From the NCBI GenBank assembly GCA_030248135.1, contig JASANC010003571.1, positions 1 through 64,000 on the forward strand: 64,000 bases of DNA. Reading direction: 5' to 3'. Made by a program: the position numbers and the translations under genes. The notes beneath the pieces were generated by a model. It was not told the origin of the DNA. It saw nothing but the letters and a program-made list of their open reading frames with translations, and did no database searches. The stretch comes from Theristus sp. LFF4_11 (Eukaryota > Nematoda > Chromadorea > Monhysterida > Xyalidae). Each line of letters begins with the position of its first letter. Position 1 is the stretch's first letter. Positions 1 through 13,274 of this stretch are shown here, in pieces.

Positions 1-165
1 GAAACCTACAGGCTGCAAGGAAAGTTCGATCTTCTGGTAACAACGACGTCGTTCGAATCGGGTGGCCTCTGGTCATAGCCTGTGTTGCTTTGGATCGTCT
101 ATCAGTGTTTATTTTGATTTGACGAGCAACATCAATGGAGCTACAATCCGCTTCTTCTGTTTCAG

Positions 166-1616
166 AATTTCAACTCAATTGATTCTGAACAACATCAAAA
201 TGTACGGCTTGTTGAGGGAGAGAGCAGCAAAGAAGAAGGAACAAAGCACGACGAGCAGCGAAGTCGTTCAACAGCAGGAAGAAACGGAGCCGAAGGAGAC
301 GGACGATCGAGCCGACGAAGTGATGATGCAGGTGGAGCAGCACGCGAATGAGTCAATGTCTGATGCTGCCGAAGTCACTGTGGATGACGACCATGGTTCG
401 TGTCTTCGATACGTTACGGCGTTGAGAGTCTGATGTGGGTGATAACGGCGGGAAGCAGACTGCAGCTGCCTTTTCGTCTTAAAGGAATGAGCAACGGAGG
501 AAATGATGTTCTCCTGTTGGACATGTGGCGTTTGGTTTTGACGGGAAGGAGAGACTTCGAAGTCACTCGGAATGGAACCGAGTTGTTGCGCAGGTCAGAG
601 TGTCGAAAAGCGCATGGAAGTCCTATAGGCGATTCAGATGAATCTACGCGCTGATTAGAACCTGGCCACCTCCACGATCAATGGCAAACGACGTCAACAG
701 GGAAATATCTGGAGCGTTCTGTTTCAGCGACAGCGTCTTGGCTCGAGCAAGCGGAACTCAGTGACGCCTTGCACAGCAGCATGGACGATGAGACGGAACG
801 TCAAGTGCTCGGATCAGGCACAACAACGCCAACGGCAGAGGAAACACAACGGACGTCTACAAGCGTGACGTCCTGTGTCATGACAGATTCGAATCGATCG
901 CCGAAGCATTCTGTTGTGAGTGAAATTGCTGAAGTCGTGCGAATGTCGGATTAGCTGCGAAAAAAACGATCGTCTGGTTTAATTCACCAAACTGCAGCCG
1001 CATGATGTGATTTTTGATGTCAAGGGTCGACATCATTTGGTGAGAGGGTGGATGCCATGCAGCTGCAGTCGTAAAACACCGGAAATAGAAAAGAAAGTAA
1101 AGACAACAAGGCAACAGTACAGCGATGTGACCGAAGTGAAGCGACTGTTATTGATGATCGATTGTGTTGCAGACCGAAGTGGCGAGCGACACGGCGAAGT
1201 CGAGTTCCCTGGTACATCTGCCCTTGATTGCTGAGCGTGCGAAGAAGCAAGAGTCAAACAAGGACATGGAGGTCCAGGACGAACAAAACAAGGCCATCGA
1301 GACTGGGCGACGGCAGAGTGCAACCGCCATGGAGGGCGAGACGTCGACGTACGTGCGGGAAGAAGAAGTGCAGGTGCGATCGCTAGTGAGCAGAGTGACG
1401 AAGAACAACTCCGGTGGCGATGTGTGCGAGATTTGTCAACATCGGGGTCTCGTGCTCCAGCGCTGTCGTTTCCGTTATCTGGTCGAGAAGGGCCAGTTCT
1501 TTATCAAACCTCCATCGCATACTTCACAAATGCACATTTCTTGCACTCAGGATTTTGCTGGGCGTTGCCATTTACTCAAACATTTCACTTTTCTTAACGT
1601 TTTAATGCAAAAATGA
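166..1616 (+). CDS. 3' part of an unrecognised charged, low-complexity protein gene
   Basis: Three exons join in frame: 166-395 (acceptor TTTCAG, phase 1 at the end), 728-915 and 1173 to the stop at 1616. The donors are ATG|GTTCGT and GTT|GTGAGT and the acceptors TTTCAG and TTGCAG. The frame agreement across both introns is the main reason to believe in the gene. The peptide is rich in E, D, Q, K, S and T, with stretches such as EETEPKETDD and TTTPTAEETQRTSTS, and looks disordered. A CEICQH pair of cysteines lies near the end, but whether the last 80 codons are coding or hold another intron is unclear. The gene begins upstream of the window. I do not recognise the family. An AATAAA follows at 1779. 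Confidence 0.45.
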
Positions 1617-1778
1617 CACAGTGAAAATCGCTCCACACCAGCAGGTTGAAAACACAGGTCTCACGTTTCGGCTTCAGACGCCAGACGAGAGAGCGCATTT
1701 AGCTTTTGTGGTATAAATTTCCTGCCTCCAAATTTATAGCCAATGTGTTCACCGCATGGAAACGTTGTGAGACAAAAT

Positions 1779-1784
1779 AATAAA
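1779..1784 (+). terminator. Candidate polyadenylation signal AATAAA
   Basis: An AATAAA hexamer lies about 160 bases after the stop of the first partial gene, in a T-rich stretch. It is the nearest match downstream and fits the expected 3'UTR length. The assignment rests on position alone. Confidence 0.35.
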
Positions 1785-4029
1785 TTTATATTCACCCAAC
1801 GGAAACGGTATTTTCGCTGTCAATAGCGAAGAAAAATTAGCACCATACTTCAGCTGAAGGGTGGGTGGTTTATTTCGGAACGCTTTGGCCATCCGCCGTA
1901 ATTATGCGCTATTCACTGTTTTTTTTCGTGCATAAGTTTATGACTTTTATACTTGCGGTCACAAAACGAACGGCACTCTAAATTTTTATGGCAACCGAAT
2001 ATTTTCAGTAGAGTACACCGTGACAGTCTTCTGATTTATTGCACAGACAACGCAGACCTTCTGTCGGTGTCCTCTGCTGAAATCGCTTTTCTTCAGTTTT
2101 CACGTTGTTAGCTACAAGTTGACACCGCGAGTTCTGGACAACTATTTCTGCGACTCAGTTCAGTTCGGTTACCGAAGACACGGGCTTTCGTCAGTTCGAC
2201 AAGTCGCCAGAAACAGACTGCGTTGTCGAAGAAGCGCGCGTTTGAAGGTGGTCAAGGATCACCTTTTTGAGACTGTGGAGTTCACGGACTGATGATTTGT
2301 GGAACTACTAAAAGCCCGGGGTGGCCGTGCCGCGGTATTCGCATATCGGGTAAAACCGCAAAAACAGTGTTCAGCGCTCGCAGTGTCAGTGCGCAGCTCC
2401 TGGCCAGTCCAAGCATAATCGTTTTGATTTACTTTTTTCATTTGGTTTCGCTTTGTTCAGTTTTTTGTTAATTTTTCAAGTTCTTGCAGCGATTTCTTAG
2501 TAAACGTTTTCAACAAACAAACGATTTTTTACCACAACACACGTGGTCATGACGCTTTGCTGTCCAGAGAATTTTTGTGGCACTTTTCTTGGTTTCCTTC
2601 CTGTGATTTTTTTGGCTTCTTCCACACTCCGCACGCGTGCGTGTCTGCGACTTTTGATTGCTCGTATTCATATGAAGTTCACCGATTTTTCAACAGACAC
2701 ATACAAGGCAGATGCTAATTTTATAGTGTCGCCATTGGCTTCTTTTTGCCGCAGATCCGGTGTGACTTTTGCGGACACATTGTTATATTTTATGAACTTT
2801 GCCAAACTTTCACCCCAAAACTAGAAGTGGATACACGCGATTTGATTTATTTGTGATGTTCGGGTTTTGAAAAATAGCCTCTGTACGCCCAAAATGGCGT
2901 GCAAATTGTATGACTCAATTCCCAAAGCAGTGCGCATGCTTTTCCTCCTACTTTTCATATCTTGCAAACGTGGATATTTCCATTTCAACAAAACGATTAA
3001 GATATACAAAATTTACATGCACATCAGCATATAATGAAGTACCGCTACAACTTTCTTTCATGACGAACTTTTATCTTCTTTAAAATCACAGATGACATGC
3101 ACATTTTCTGTTTTGCTTTGTATATTTACAAACTTTGTGGATGGCTTTCTTTGACAATAGCAAACTTATAAGCGTAGAAAACGTTGATGTTTGGTACACA
3201 ATTGGATGTGTCCTCTCATAGTCCAGGCGCCGCTGCTATTTCATTGTGGTCCCGCAGGGAGATTTTGTGTGGCACACGCACAATTTCTCATTTGTATAAT
3301 ATTTTCAAGTTATTGAGTGCATGGCATTCACTGTCAATTTAACTCCGAAAACATACATCAGCGAGCGAGACCACCACCCTTCAAAGGCTGAAAGGCACAC
3401 ACACAGAAACTGATAAAACACCATAGATTGTCGTACAGATTGGGTGTCGTGATTTATTGCCAGCCGGAAGGCAGAACGCGAAATGTGTGATGTGATGCAT
3501 CTTTTTTCTGATATATTGTATTGTTCTTGTTCGGTTGTTGTTTTTTGTTCCACCGTTTGCGTTGTTGATCTGTTTTCGAAATTGTATGTCCAATTGCTGT
3601 ATTTGTTTCCAATTTTAAATTAAATGGACTAATATATGCAAGTCATATAATTTGCGCCGAGGCCCAACTTTACAAATCATCGGCGCCACTGTGTTCATTG
3701 AAAATTTACACAGCCAAATCAAAGTCGCCATATAAACGCATTGCGCCGTTTTTAGCACATGCCATGCATACCTCTTACATTTTACGGTTTTTTTTTCATT
3801 TGCCAAACACAGCACGGTGCATTTTGCAACAATTCACCTGGAAATTTATTTCTGTGCTGCTAACCATTTAGCTAACCTCGATCCGATCAAAGCATAAATT
3901 GCAGCTATACAGCAACAGTCAAACGCATAAAAACGGAACATAAAACCTGATCGGGTGGTCCAATAAATCTAAATCAGTGAAACCTCATAAGCATCCAAAA
4001 CTAAACGTCCGCGCAGCGGAGCCCGCAGA
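1785..4029. other. Intergenic stretch with no recognisable gene
   Basis: AT-rich sequence between two plus-strand genes. I see no exon chain with agreeing phases, no tRNA fold and no clear repeat shared with the rest of the window. The promoter of the 4.03-kb gene should lie at its right end. Confidence 0.5.
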
Positions 4030-5827
4030 ATGGCATTCGTAAAATACGTCAATTACGACGACGACGACATGCCGATATACTTTTCGATTGAAGATATCTG
4101 GCAGAAGCATCTCGATGCGTACAAGACGGTTGGAGCGATCAGCAACATTACGGAGGTTGTTGAATATTGCTGCTTGTTTAAACTTGTTGTAACACAGAAA
4201 TGTGTTATGATGAACTCACAACATACTGGAACACATACGCTGACACGCTGAAGTGTGTGTGTAGCTTCGTTTGTTTGTGACTGTGCTACATTAGATAACG
4301 GTCTTTGAAAGCAAATTAAATTTTTTGATGTAACTTCTCAAAAACATAATTGGAACATTCTTTGAAAAATATTTGAAGATTCGCAAGAATCTGATCAACC
4401 CGATGTTTTTACACCATTTTCCTTTTTTTGCAGCACCTTGATCTGATGCTGAAGGTGAACGTATTCCTAAGCGCCATGACCCTGGCAGCCTCAGTCGGTA
4501 TAATGATCACATGGTAAGTGGTAAAACACATTTGGCCGTGTTATTAGGTAATATTTTCGTATAAGTCACCAGACTGACTGCAGGAATGCTACCCAAACAA
4601 TTGAGTGAGCTACAATGCAGCTGATCACGACATCATCCAATCAAAGGCAATCAAAACCTTTTTTACGTTTGTAGTTTGTGCATGAGTCGCATTCTGACCG
4701 GTCGGCTGAACCAACTACGACTGGAGCAGATCGCCTCACTGAACACAAACTCGACAACATTCACACCGACCACCATGGCAACGGCCAACAAAACTCAGGA
4801 CCCCTCGAGTGGAGCCGCCCCCATCGAGAATCAACGGCTCACGGTTGGAGGACGCCAATCCAGGAAAACCGTCATACAGTCCAACGGGAACAACAAGCAG
4901 CTACCAAGCTCCGTGTCTAACAATCTCTCCGTGGACAGTAGCCTCGCGCTAGGCGGTTTCGCAGTCGACCAGCGAACCTCCCGACCAAAGCTGGTCGTCG
5001 CTCACACTCCTAATCCACCGAGCATCGCTGTGAATAATGTTGAGAGAGGTGAGTTATCGTTTTGAGGGATGAAGCAATTGTAGTTGATTGTGGTGAAATG
5101 TGAGAGTCTTGGGAAGAACGGGTGAAGAAACGGTCAGCTGATGTCAGTTATGGTTAGGTTGATTTGTTCAGTTTGCAGTGTGGACACTGAAACCGACTTG
5201 CTTGGTAGAGCAACGATTCAGTTCACCTGATCATAGTCCAAGGAAATGTGGAACTGAATCTTCAATTAGTCCGTTTAGAAACTGTATAAGCAGCATGTGA
5301 TGCGACGGAGACTCATAGACTTTTATGTTAAAGTTGAAGTCACTTTTTCAGCGACCACCACTCCATCCACCACGAGAATGCGCACTTGCGAGACGGCTCC
5401 CGCAAATATGCAACAGATGCAGCCGTCACTGCAAGCAGCTTCCACCAATTCATCAACCGACCAGCACAGTTTGCCGATCTGCAAATCCGAGCTGATGAAA
5501 CAACAACAACAACAGCAACAGAACAATCGAGGCCGAAGCAACAACAACCATAATGCGTGGCGGCCGAAATACTCGGAGCCGACAATCATGATGACGACGA
5601 ACAATGGCAGCCAACAGCAGGAGAAACTGTTGACTTGGCGAAACAATAACAACAACAATGATGACAAGGCGGAGAAGATCAAGGATGGCGACAATGAACT
5701 CGGCATGGAGAACGCCGAGCACATTGTTGACTTTGAAACGGACAACGAGATGACGCCGGTCGCTGGCGCGAGCATATCGCTGTTGGCTGATCGACGATCA
5801 AGGGACAGCTCGCTCAGCAGCTTGTGA
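4030..5827 (+). CDS. Unrecognised single-pass membrane protein, 351 aa, 4 exons, Q/N-rich tail
   Basis: Exons are 4030-4155, 4434-4513, 4675-5048 and 5352-5827. Phases agree throughout (0, 2, 1) and give 351 codons plus TGA. The donors are GAG|GTTGTT, ATG|GTAAGT and GAG|GTGAGT. The first 42 residues contain an acidic DDDD run. Residues about 50-72 form one strong hydrophobic helix (VFLSAMTLAASVGIMI) followed by CLCMSRIL, so the protein probably spans the membrane once. The remaining 270 residues are hydrophilic and disordered, with a poly-Q run, poly-N runs and a Ser-rich end (RDSSLSSL). The start codon is the first ATG in frame, but the exon might extend further upstream. No family is recognised. 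The long tail suggests a cytoplasmic interaction region, which is inference only. Confidence 0.75.
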
Positions 5828-6976
5828 TTGTGATTGGTTTCTTTTATTTTTTTCTGGGTTATTGCAATTTTTTGTTTGTGTACTTGTTTGCTTGTATTTT
5901 GTGGGATTTTGTGGTCCATATTTGGATACCTCATTGTTTCGTTTTGTCGATTCAGTCTGGCAGTTTTCTTTGCGCAAAGTACAAGTTTTATTGATAGCCT
6001 CGGGTGATGTCATACCGCTGTGTGTCACCCGGTTTTTTTTATCGAACGAACGGAACAGCACAGCACTGTATTTTTTGCCAGTAAACGGGAGTCTAAAAAT
6101 TAATGAGAGCTTTCCCGTACTTCTTTTTCAGTAAAGCATTGTTTTTCCCCCATTTGTGTTCAGATACGAATAGTCCTTCAACAAATAGCATCTGAGATTT
6201 TTCCACAGTGAAAAATTTCATTGTAACAAACTCTACCTCCTGCTTTTTCTTTTTCTACCTATTTCTTATCTCTAGTTCACGTAATCTTTGAATTTTGGTT
6301 GCCCATTATCGGTCACTCAGCAGAACCCAGCGTCATGAATGAACGAAACCTGTTGATAACCCAACGGGACCAATCATTACGCTGGATTGACACGAGACAC
6401 GATTTCAATGTGAGACGAAAAGAGATGAGAAACGAAAAATCGCACGAGACGAGACAAACCTCACAAAACACCGAACACTCTTTTCCTGGTCTTTCATGTT
6501 ACGTGGCCAGTTTAGTACAACGGAAAAAATCTTGAAACAACTTGCAAATGTTGACCAAAAGTAAGTAAATCACCGCTACTAACATACAATCCAGCCGCTC
6601 TATCACCAAAGATGCAGACGCAAAAAATACAATAATTCAAAACTCTTTACCGAATAGCGACCATGAATTTAAAATAGCAACAACAGCTTCAACAGCGAAC
6701 ACCGAAAACAAAGCAAAATCTTGCACAGAACTCTTGGGTTGGAAACGAAAAAACCACCTCTTGGAAAGGTATTCAAAATATTTGATCAACGTGAAAAAAC
6801 GAAAACAAAATGCACCACACAAATTCTGCAATAAAGGGCGACAACACAACACAGTAATAACAATGGCAAAAAAAACAAAACAAAATATCCAAAATCGCAA
6901 AATTGACAAGATTCGAAAAAAACCAGAACCAAAACCATCAAACAACAAGAAAAATCAAACTGAACAAGTAAGAAAC
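5828..6976. other. Convergent intergenic spacer
   Basis: This is the 3' flank shared by the plus-strand membrane protein gene and the minus-strand SOD gene. It is A/T rich with C-A rich runs near 6.6-6.95 kb. Open frames here have no splice support or composition suggesting coding. It probably holds both 3'UTRs and polyadenylation sites. Confidence 0.4.
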
Positions 6977-9900
6977 TCAAACGGCACCCAGAATGGACTG
7001 AACGCAAACCACCAGCACCATGACCACACTCAACGACGACGACAAGGACAACGTCAGCGCATTGGACGTCTGAATCAGGGCGTCGTCTGCCGCCCATGCG
7101 AGCACGCCACACGCGATACGTTCGCCTGCGTGGTCTGAAAAATTTGGGAATCCCTTTTGGGGAATGTTTGCAAGCAGTTTGCTGATTGGCTGTTGCAACG
7201 TAAAACGTTTGAATTTGAGCGGTGACCGATGGATGTATTTACAACCAGCCAGCCAGCAGTGGTTCATATTGGCTATGCCGAACAAGCAACCGTTTCGTAA
7301 TCGTGATTGTGATGATGTTTCGTCGGCGAACTAAAAGTCAAGGAGGAAGGAAAGTGAACAGTTTCAAAGACCACCGAAGTATTTGTGCTTTGCTGATTTC
7401 TTGTTTGACAGTTTTCTCGCTGACCATCCATTCCAACACTATTAGTGTTAACACAACACTAACCAACCAACAAGCAACCCCAATAGTCCCACAACCCAAT
7501 CAACATGACCCCATTGCAATCACTCAGTACTGCACAAGTCTTCCGCAGCCGCGCTAACCCTCGTGGCCTGGTGGTAGCACGTGAGACTACTGTCTGTGCG
7601 TTCGGGGGATCGAGCCCCGCCGACGGGGTGTGCAGACACTTAATAACAGAAAAAAACTCGATGGGCGCCCTACTTTACGGCATTGTGTACGCTTCTTTGG
7701 GTTAGCCCTCGCTAAAAACACCGCCTAAAATTCCAACAACAAACAAAAAACAACCAGCGGTGTGACTGTCATGGTCGTCCTCGCCAGCGTGCACCACCAC
7801 CGATCGACCGACCACCGAATGCTCGCCAAACAACGTGATCTAAAACAACAAACATACAGTCGAGGCGACTGTGTTGATTGAATGTCCATCGAAATGCAAT
7901 CGAGTCGCTTTAGTGTCCAAATCGATACCTTACAGTGCATTTGGTTTGTTGAAACCTGTCATTTTTTTGCAGAATACAGAGCTCTCGCGACGGACGAAAC
8001 AACGGGATGAGTGTTGTTGCAAGAAAACAGATGTACTCACAAATAGTGTTTCATTTTACGGCATTCATGAAGCAGTATGTAATGACCGCTTAGCTATGTT
8101 TTAACTCAGCTGCGCGTCACGAAATACTGCCTCATGATGCCCCTTTACAATAACAACCCGACACATTCGTTCTTCTAAAATTCAAAGTTTGTTGCTGTTA
8201 ACGTTGTTTTGCGGCTGGCGCGAGTGTTGCAACTCACATCAGCTCGCCGTTACTTTAGCGCCGCTGCGAGAAGCGGATGCCAGGGAGCATTTGCCGGGAT
8301 ACCAAGGAGCTCAGCTTCCCGACCATCGCTCCCCTTAATTCACGGTTTCGCACGCACTGTCTGTATTCCGCGACAAAAAAAACGGACAGGTGCAAACAAA
8401 CCGACTTCACTCCACCACCCCCCCCCCCTAGGGTTAGGGGCTTTGAAAAAAAAAATTTTTTTTATTTTTTTTCGTTTTTTTTTTTAAAAAAATTTGGATT
8501 TTTTTTTTCAAACTTAAAAAAAAAATTTGAAAAATTTTTCTTCTACTTTGCTCTGAAAATTCGATTTATGGCATAATTTTTTGAAAGTTCAAACCAAATT
8601 TTCTTCCCAACTTCTTTGTGTGCTTAGGTACATGTCATTATTTGGTCATTTTGACCGACGTACTCCATGTTTTTCGATTTGGATGACTTCTAGAGTCAAT
8701 TTTTAGCGTTGAAATGACTTAACTGAATTGAAATATCGTTTCAGAAATCGTTTTCTTGCAACTTAGAACATGTTTTTTCAGTCGGTAGGCCATGAGATGA
8801 ACATGATATTTTGTTGATTGGCGTATGTTATAGGTCTACAATGGAGTTGTGCGATATATTGTTAAACAATTGGAGCGGGGATGTTGGTTAATACCACATC
8901 ACACGACCGTTTTTCAGATACCCGATAACATGGCCAAATGTTAAAACTTGCGTGCTGAGCTAAACTAACGTGTTAAACTTGCGTCTGTCAGTTGCCCGCA
9001 ACGTGATCGCGAAATCATGGTACGTGTTTTCGATACGATGATTTGAAGAGTGGGCTCTCGCCATGTGGCAGATAGCATAGCTGGTTGAACCTGAAAGTAA
9101 GTGTCTTGGGGGGGCGACCGGGTCGACAGGGGTTGCCGACTTAGCTACAGCAAACAGGAATTTTTGAACACAGTCAAATTTTGGTAATTTTCTAAAGAGG
9201 AACAACTAAGAACGGTTCAATATTCAAGTACACGTCGAAAATTGTCCTGTTTTACTGTTGAAAATGCAACTTTCCCTCTATGAAATGGACATAATTTCAA
9301 TAAAACACGATTTTCGCTCTTATAGTTTTCCGGATCGTTCTGAAAATAGTCTAGATGAACTCAGCTCGACGAGACGCTTCGAACAAACCTAACTTGTAAA
9401 AAAAAAAATTTAAAAAAAAAATTTTTTTTTTTAATTTTAAAAAAAAATCCGGATTTTTTTCCCCGAACCCTACCCCCCCCTCACCGACCATGTCATCCTC
9501 CACGTCAATCCGTGCCACGCCGTGCTCGTCGGCGGTGATGTTGCCGAGATCGCCGACGTGTCTCGCATGGCCGCGCGGCCGGTCGCTGCCGTGCGCATTG
9601 AAGTGGCCGCCAGCACGACCGCAGTCGAACGCACCTGCACTGCGCTTTTTTTGTAATTTCACGGAACTTGAAAATGAAAAAGAGTGACTTGAAGCGACTG
9701 ATGAACAAGTTGAGAGTTCGTAAGGTCTCGGTTATGCAGCGAGAAATCGACTGGCAGAATCAGTGAGGATGGGTACCAGTCTTTCACAAAAAAAAACCAA
9801 TAAGCTTGCAAACATTTCTGCAATGAAATGAATTGACCGCACCCATCTCGTGCACATGGAAGCCATTGACTGAGTTTGGCTCGAGTCCACCGACGCGTCC

Positions 9901-12900
9901 CGTGACGTGCGCATGAGCGTCCGCTTCTTGTTCAATCTGCAATGCACCGAATTTGCAGTGCGGCGCTTCAAATCGTGTTCAAGTGCTCGGGAGAACACAA
10001 AAACAAAACAGAACAGTCGAACTCTGCAGAATGTCCGTACCGTACCGCGCGTAGAACGTGAAGAAAATTTGGTTTGAACTTTCAAAAAATTATGCCATAA
10101 ATCGAATTTTCAGAGCAAAGAAAAATTTTCAATTTTTTTTTAAGTTTGAAAAAAATCTAAATTGAAAAAAAAACAAAAAAATAAGAAACTTTTTTTTACA
10201 AAGCCGCTAACCCTACCTGCACCCATCCAATTGAGGTGAACGGTGGAACGTTGCGAGCGGACTGACCGTTGAATGGTTGGTTTTTGAACAGCACCGCAGT
10301 GGCGAATGGGGACGGGCCTGAGATGGATGAGGTGAATTTGATTTTGTTTCAAATCAGTTCTGGTTGACGCACGCAAGTGCAGCTTTCAATCCAACGCAGT
10401 AAAAAAGGAACGGCTGACGTACAGAGAACTGACCGGAAAATCGGAAACCTCAGAAACCGCAAGTAGCATGAATGGAATGGTGCACAAAAATATCAAAACC
10501 GTTCGTTTCCCGTTTTTTTAGACAACTTTTCGTTCAGTCCAAGTCTTAAGCTCAGGAAAGAACCGGGATTCGGTCGTTGTAGTTGCGCTGGAGCGATTCG
10601 ACTCGCGAGTCCAATAACGCCGCATGCATATCGCGCACCCGCATGGCCAGTCGTCAAGCTGTCTGACTCGTTACCTCTGCCTGTGAAACAAAAAAAAACA
10701 AAAAAAACTTGTCACCGCTCGTGGCCTGGTGGTAGTGAGTCTGTGCGTTCGGAGGATCGAGCCTCGCCGATCTCTGTATAGGCACTTAATGAAAGAGAAA
10801 AATCGATGGACGCCCTACTCAATGGCGTTCAGTACGCTTCTCTGGGTTAGCCCTGGCTAAAAACATCGCCTAAAAATCCCACCACCACCAACAACAACAA
10901 CAACATCAACAACAAATCTTTTCGTTGTTTGCGTTTTTATTCGATCCGGAGCTTGCATTGCATATTCATCGAAGAAAACCTTCAAAGGCAACAGAGAACA
11001 ATGAAAACGGCGGCGAGACGACACTCGAAGCCAATAAAGCGACGATTCCAAAGCGCACCCAAATCGTCCTCGCCGACATGCACAACGATGCTGCGCCCCA
11101 AAACACTGTCGTTGCCAATCAGAGTCACCAGACGGTCCTCGATGGCAACCGTCGCCACGCCGTCGTCGCGCGCCTGCCGTTGTGCTTTTTTCTATTTTTT
11201 TGGATGCAGTACACTCGAGCAAGAATACCCGTTCGACATGGAGGTGGCCAACGCTAGCTGCAGGAAATCCCTCCCACCCTCCTCCTACCCACCCATTGGT
11301 GGGACACGCTGCGAAAAAAACAATACGGCGAAAAAGAAACCGAAATACTACAGGACGAAACTGAAGCTGACACAAGCGCGCAAAGGTTCAACATCGCAAT
11401 CGAAAAACTGCCGATCGTCGAGCCAGATTTGATTCGCTTGCAACAAACATGTGGAAGGCCACAAAAATTCAAAATTCGAGATTGACTGTTGACCACTCTT
11501 GTGTTATATTGACCTTTCTTCTATTGACCACAATTGACTATTGATAAAAAGTTTGACTATTGACCACTCCTGCGTTGCATTGCAACTGCAACTAGGGTTG
11601 GCATGGTAAAAATACCGGTTTTTTACCGGTAAAAAAACACGTATTTATACGCGTTTTTTACCAGGGCAAAAATTGGTGCCTTGAAAAAAACGGGAAAAAG
11701 ACCGTTTCTGTATTTTTCCGGTTTTTTTCGTATTTTTCCGGTTTTTTTCAATTTCGGACCCTGAGTTTTTACATCATTTTTGATGAGAAAATGAGAAAAT
11801 CTGTGACCAAGAAAAATATGATGACGAAATTGACACTGATGTTTTGAAAGAACTGTTAAGCGAGGTGCAAGAATCGGCTGGAGCTGCCGAGCTGAGCTGA
11901 AAATTTCAAAAATTCCAAATGTCGCTCAATTGTCTTTCTTACACAATTACTGATTTGTTTTCTTTTTGATCTGAACTGACTCTAAATTCGGTTTAATTGC
12001 GGTATTGCAGCAAATTGTGTTCGTCTATTGTGACCAAAGACTGTCCGGTGAAAACGCTGTGGTTTTTCCTGTGTAATTGGTGGAATATAAACGATTGAGC
12101 AAAAGATAATGTTCGATTTATTGCTAACCTTTTGGGTTTTCAAGCCCAAACATAATTTATTTTCTTTGTTGGTGCACGATAATTTGAACAAAGCATTCTG
12201 AAAATTGTTTTCACAAATCCTGGTTCAAGTTTAAAGTCGGCTGCGAAAAATATGTGGGTTTTTACAACTTTTTGGCTTTCGTTTTTTTCCGGTAAAATTA
12301 CCGTAATTTTACCTGTAAAAATACAGTTTTTTTACCACGATTTGAAAAAAACGGTATTTTGCCAACCCTAACTGCAACCAAGCCAATTAAGCTCCATTCA
12401 AATCTCACCTCAATGTTGCCCAAATCGCCGACGTGTCTCTCCTCATCCGTGGGTGCGCCGTGCTGCTTCCCAAACGGATTATAGTGTCCCTTGGCAGCCG
12501 CACAGCCACTGAACGAGTCGCCGAACTCGTGAATGTGAAAACCGTGCTTCGTTGAAGCGCTCAGACCGTGGACACTGAAACAACAACCGTGAAAATGAAA
12601 TTGAAATGAAAACAACAACAATGAAATTGATACGTGACAACGCACCGCTCCGCAACGCACAATCAGTCAATCAGTGTGGTTGATTGAATGAACGGGCAAT
12701 TGCATATTTGCATTCAACAAATTGTTTGTTCTTTACTTAGCTGTGGAAAAGTGAGTCTGCTGGTTGAGAGTTGCGTCTGATCTGATTCTGAAGAGTGAAA
12801 ATATTTCCATTCCACGCCATTTACATTTCGTCCAGCCACGGGTGTTCGAAAAACTAGTCCTCCACCTCAACCAACAGATAGATTCTGTCTGATTGAAGAT

Positions 12901-13235
12901 TGATGGTCAGAACAAGTTCCTTTTTAACCGAGGCACCATTCACTTAACTTTTTGCTCATTCTTTACAGTACAACAACCGAATTGTGTGTCTTTACCTTTC
13001 AGAAGTTGTTGTTGACCAAGAACAAGATCACCCACTGCTTTTCCACGCTTAACAAAACCACGGAGGCAACACGGAGGCTGCGTGCAGCTAAAGTGACCCA
13101 TATTTTATATGCACACACACGCTGCGCATTGCGCACCTTTAACAAAACCACGGAACACGGAGGCACGCGGATTTGGGGAGATATGGGGACAGGACAAATC
13201 CGTCTCCGTCCAAAAAAAATTATGTTTTTGTCAAA

Positions 13236-13274
<39 letters not shown>

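Noticed and set aside
5323..5934. Long minus-strand open frame (203 codons) with Leu/Val/Cys runs
   Set aside because: It is antisense to the poly-Q/poly-N exon of the plus-strand gene. CAA and AAC repeats read backwards give hydrophobic runs.
8209..8576. Overlapping plus-strand open frames ending in Phe/Lys runs
   Set aside because: They run into the A/T tracts of the hAT terminus and lie in an SOD intron. The sense of the gene is opposite.
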